DNA of 5,100 nt, taken from NCBI GenBank assembly GCA_947165555.1, contig CAMVAR010000059.1, positions 1-5,100 on the forward strand, given 5' to 3'. The notes below the pieces were generated by a model. The model was given only the letters and a program-made list of their open reading frames with translations, ran no database searches and was not told where the DNA came from. Shown piece after piece: positions 4,530-5,100 of this stretch. Positions within the stretch are counted from its first letter, which is position 1. Each line of letters opens with the position of its first letter. The stretch is from an uncultured Pseudomonadota bacterium. Its GTDB lineage: Bacteria > Pseudomonadota > Alphaproteobacteria > Rs-D84. The position numbers and the translations under genes are program-made.

Positions 4530-5100
4530 TTACCCGGCACGGGGGTGGCAATGTTCATAAATATTCATAATTTCCGACATGTTCACCTTGGTATAAAGTT
4601 GCGTTGTGGAAAGTGATGAATGCCCCAACAATTCTTGCAGACTGCGCAAATCCGCCCCATCTGACAACAATGCCGTCGCAAAAGTATGTCGTAATGCGTG
4701 CGGCGTCACATAGTCCGGCAATTGTAAATATGCGCGCAATTTTTCAATAACCTTTTCCGCCATACGTGCCGACATAGGCAGACCACGTACACTGCGAAAC
4801 AATGCGTCGTCCGGCGCGTTTCCACACGGGCGCACGTCCATATATTTTTTTATCGCCGTATTCACCGCCGGCAACACGGGAACAATGCGTTCCTTGGACC
4901 CTTTGCCCAAAATACGCAGTGATTCCGGCGCATTTGCAACATCGGAATTTTTTAATGCCAACGCTTCGGATATACGCAAACCGCAACCAAACAGCAATGT
5001 TACCAACGCCCAATCACGTGCCGCAATCCACGGTTCGGCCCCGTCAACAACACGTATTGCGCCCGCCATGTCCGCAACATCGGATGCATCGATTGCCTTG
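4530..5100 (-). CDS. xerC: Tyrosine recombinase XerC, C-terminal part
   Basis: Site-specific recombinase that, with XerD, resolves chromosome dimers at dif next to the division apparatus. Only the catalytic domain is in the window: the frame runs open through 5100, and the N-terminal DNA-binding domain lies beyond it. The internal ATG at 5069 is not the likely start. Numbered from that Met, visible catalytic residues are Arg32 (CGLRISEAL), a Lys in GKGSKER (55-61), His124 and Arg127 (TPHALRHTF), His150 (ELLGHSSLSTTQ) and the nucleophile Tyr159. LRSLQELLGHSSLSTTQLYT and the end IYEHCHPRAG resemble alphaproteobacterial XerC rather than XerD, whose equivalent segment usually has LGHADISTTQIYTHV. 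No terminator follows; the cysS leader promoter begins about 10 bp after the stop. Confidence 0.9.
   Translation of the reverse strand, partial: KAIDASDVADMAGAIRVVDGAEPWIAARDWALVTLLFGCGLRISEALALKNSDVANAPESLRILGKGSKERIVPVLPAVNTAIKKYMDVRPCGNAPDDALFRSVRGLPMSARMAEKVIEKLRAYLQLPDYVTPHALRHTFATALLSDGADLRSLQELLGHSSLSTTQLYTKVNMSEIMNIYEHCHPRAG

Noticed and set aside
4143..4616. Plus-strand ORF of 157 codons across cysS, the leader and xerC
   Set aside because: It overlaps two well-supported genes antisense, has no recognisable motif, and no ribosome site was evident.

Overview
The window comes from an AT-leaning alphaproteobacterium. The best lineage marker is a full-length DUF1013/TrcR protein, a family known from Alphaproteobacteria. 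An alphaproteobacterial-type XerC C-terminus (ending in HPRA plus one residue) and a long RpoD with an acidic non-conserved region agree. The genus cannot be read from the sequence. All genes are on the minus strand and use the standard code (conserved Trp positions are TGG, no in-frame TGA in the proteins).

In transcription order (right to left): the 3' part of xerC (4530-5100, runs off the window); a 168-bp leader region (4362-4529); cysS (2943-4361); a 76-bp spacer with a promoter; trcR (2312-2866); rpoD (209-2287), 24 bp after trcR and probably co-transcribed with it; a rho-independent terminator (177-202); a possible 23-codon ORF with a good ribosome site (84-155); and a nested, bidirectional terminator-like hairpin (2-68).

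The most interesting part is the cysS leader. It holds a 12-codon ORF encoding MTIRFINFYCCC, with three tandem Cys codons directly before UGA, upstream of the gene for cysteinyl-tRNA synthetase. A TTGACT/AAAAAT promoter just after xerC would start transcription on the A of its ATG, giving a leaderless leader peptide. The hexamer AUAAGG occurs twice, once in the leader ORF and once as the cysS Shine-Dalgarno region. Both copies can pair with the same CCAUUAU segment, with the same single bulge, and these pairings are mutually exclusive. This is what a ribosome-controlled translational attenuator would look like, but the direction of control cannot be settled by reading.

Other points: the CysRS is of the HHTNEIAQ type rather than the HHENEIAQ type usual in proteobacteria, which suggests gene replacement. 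RpoD has replacements at promoter-melting positions that are normally nearly invariant (equivalents of E. coli R423, Y425, W433, R436, T440). The RNA polymerase-associated factor gene trcR sits directly before the housekeeping sigma gene.
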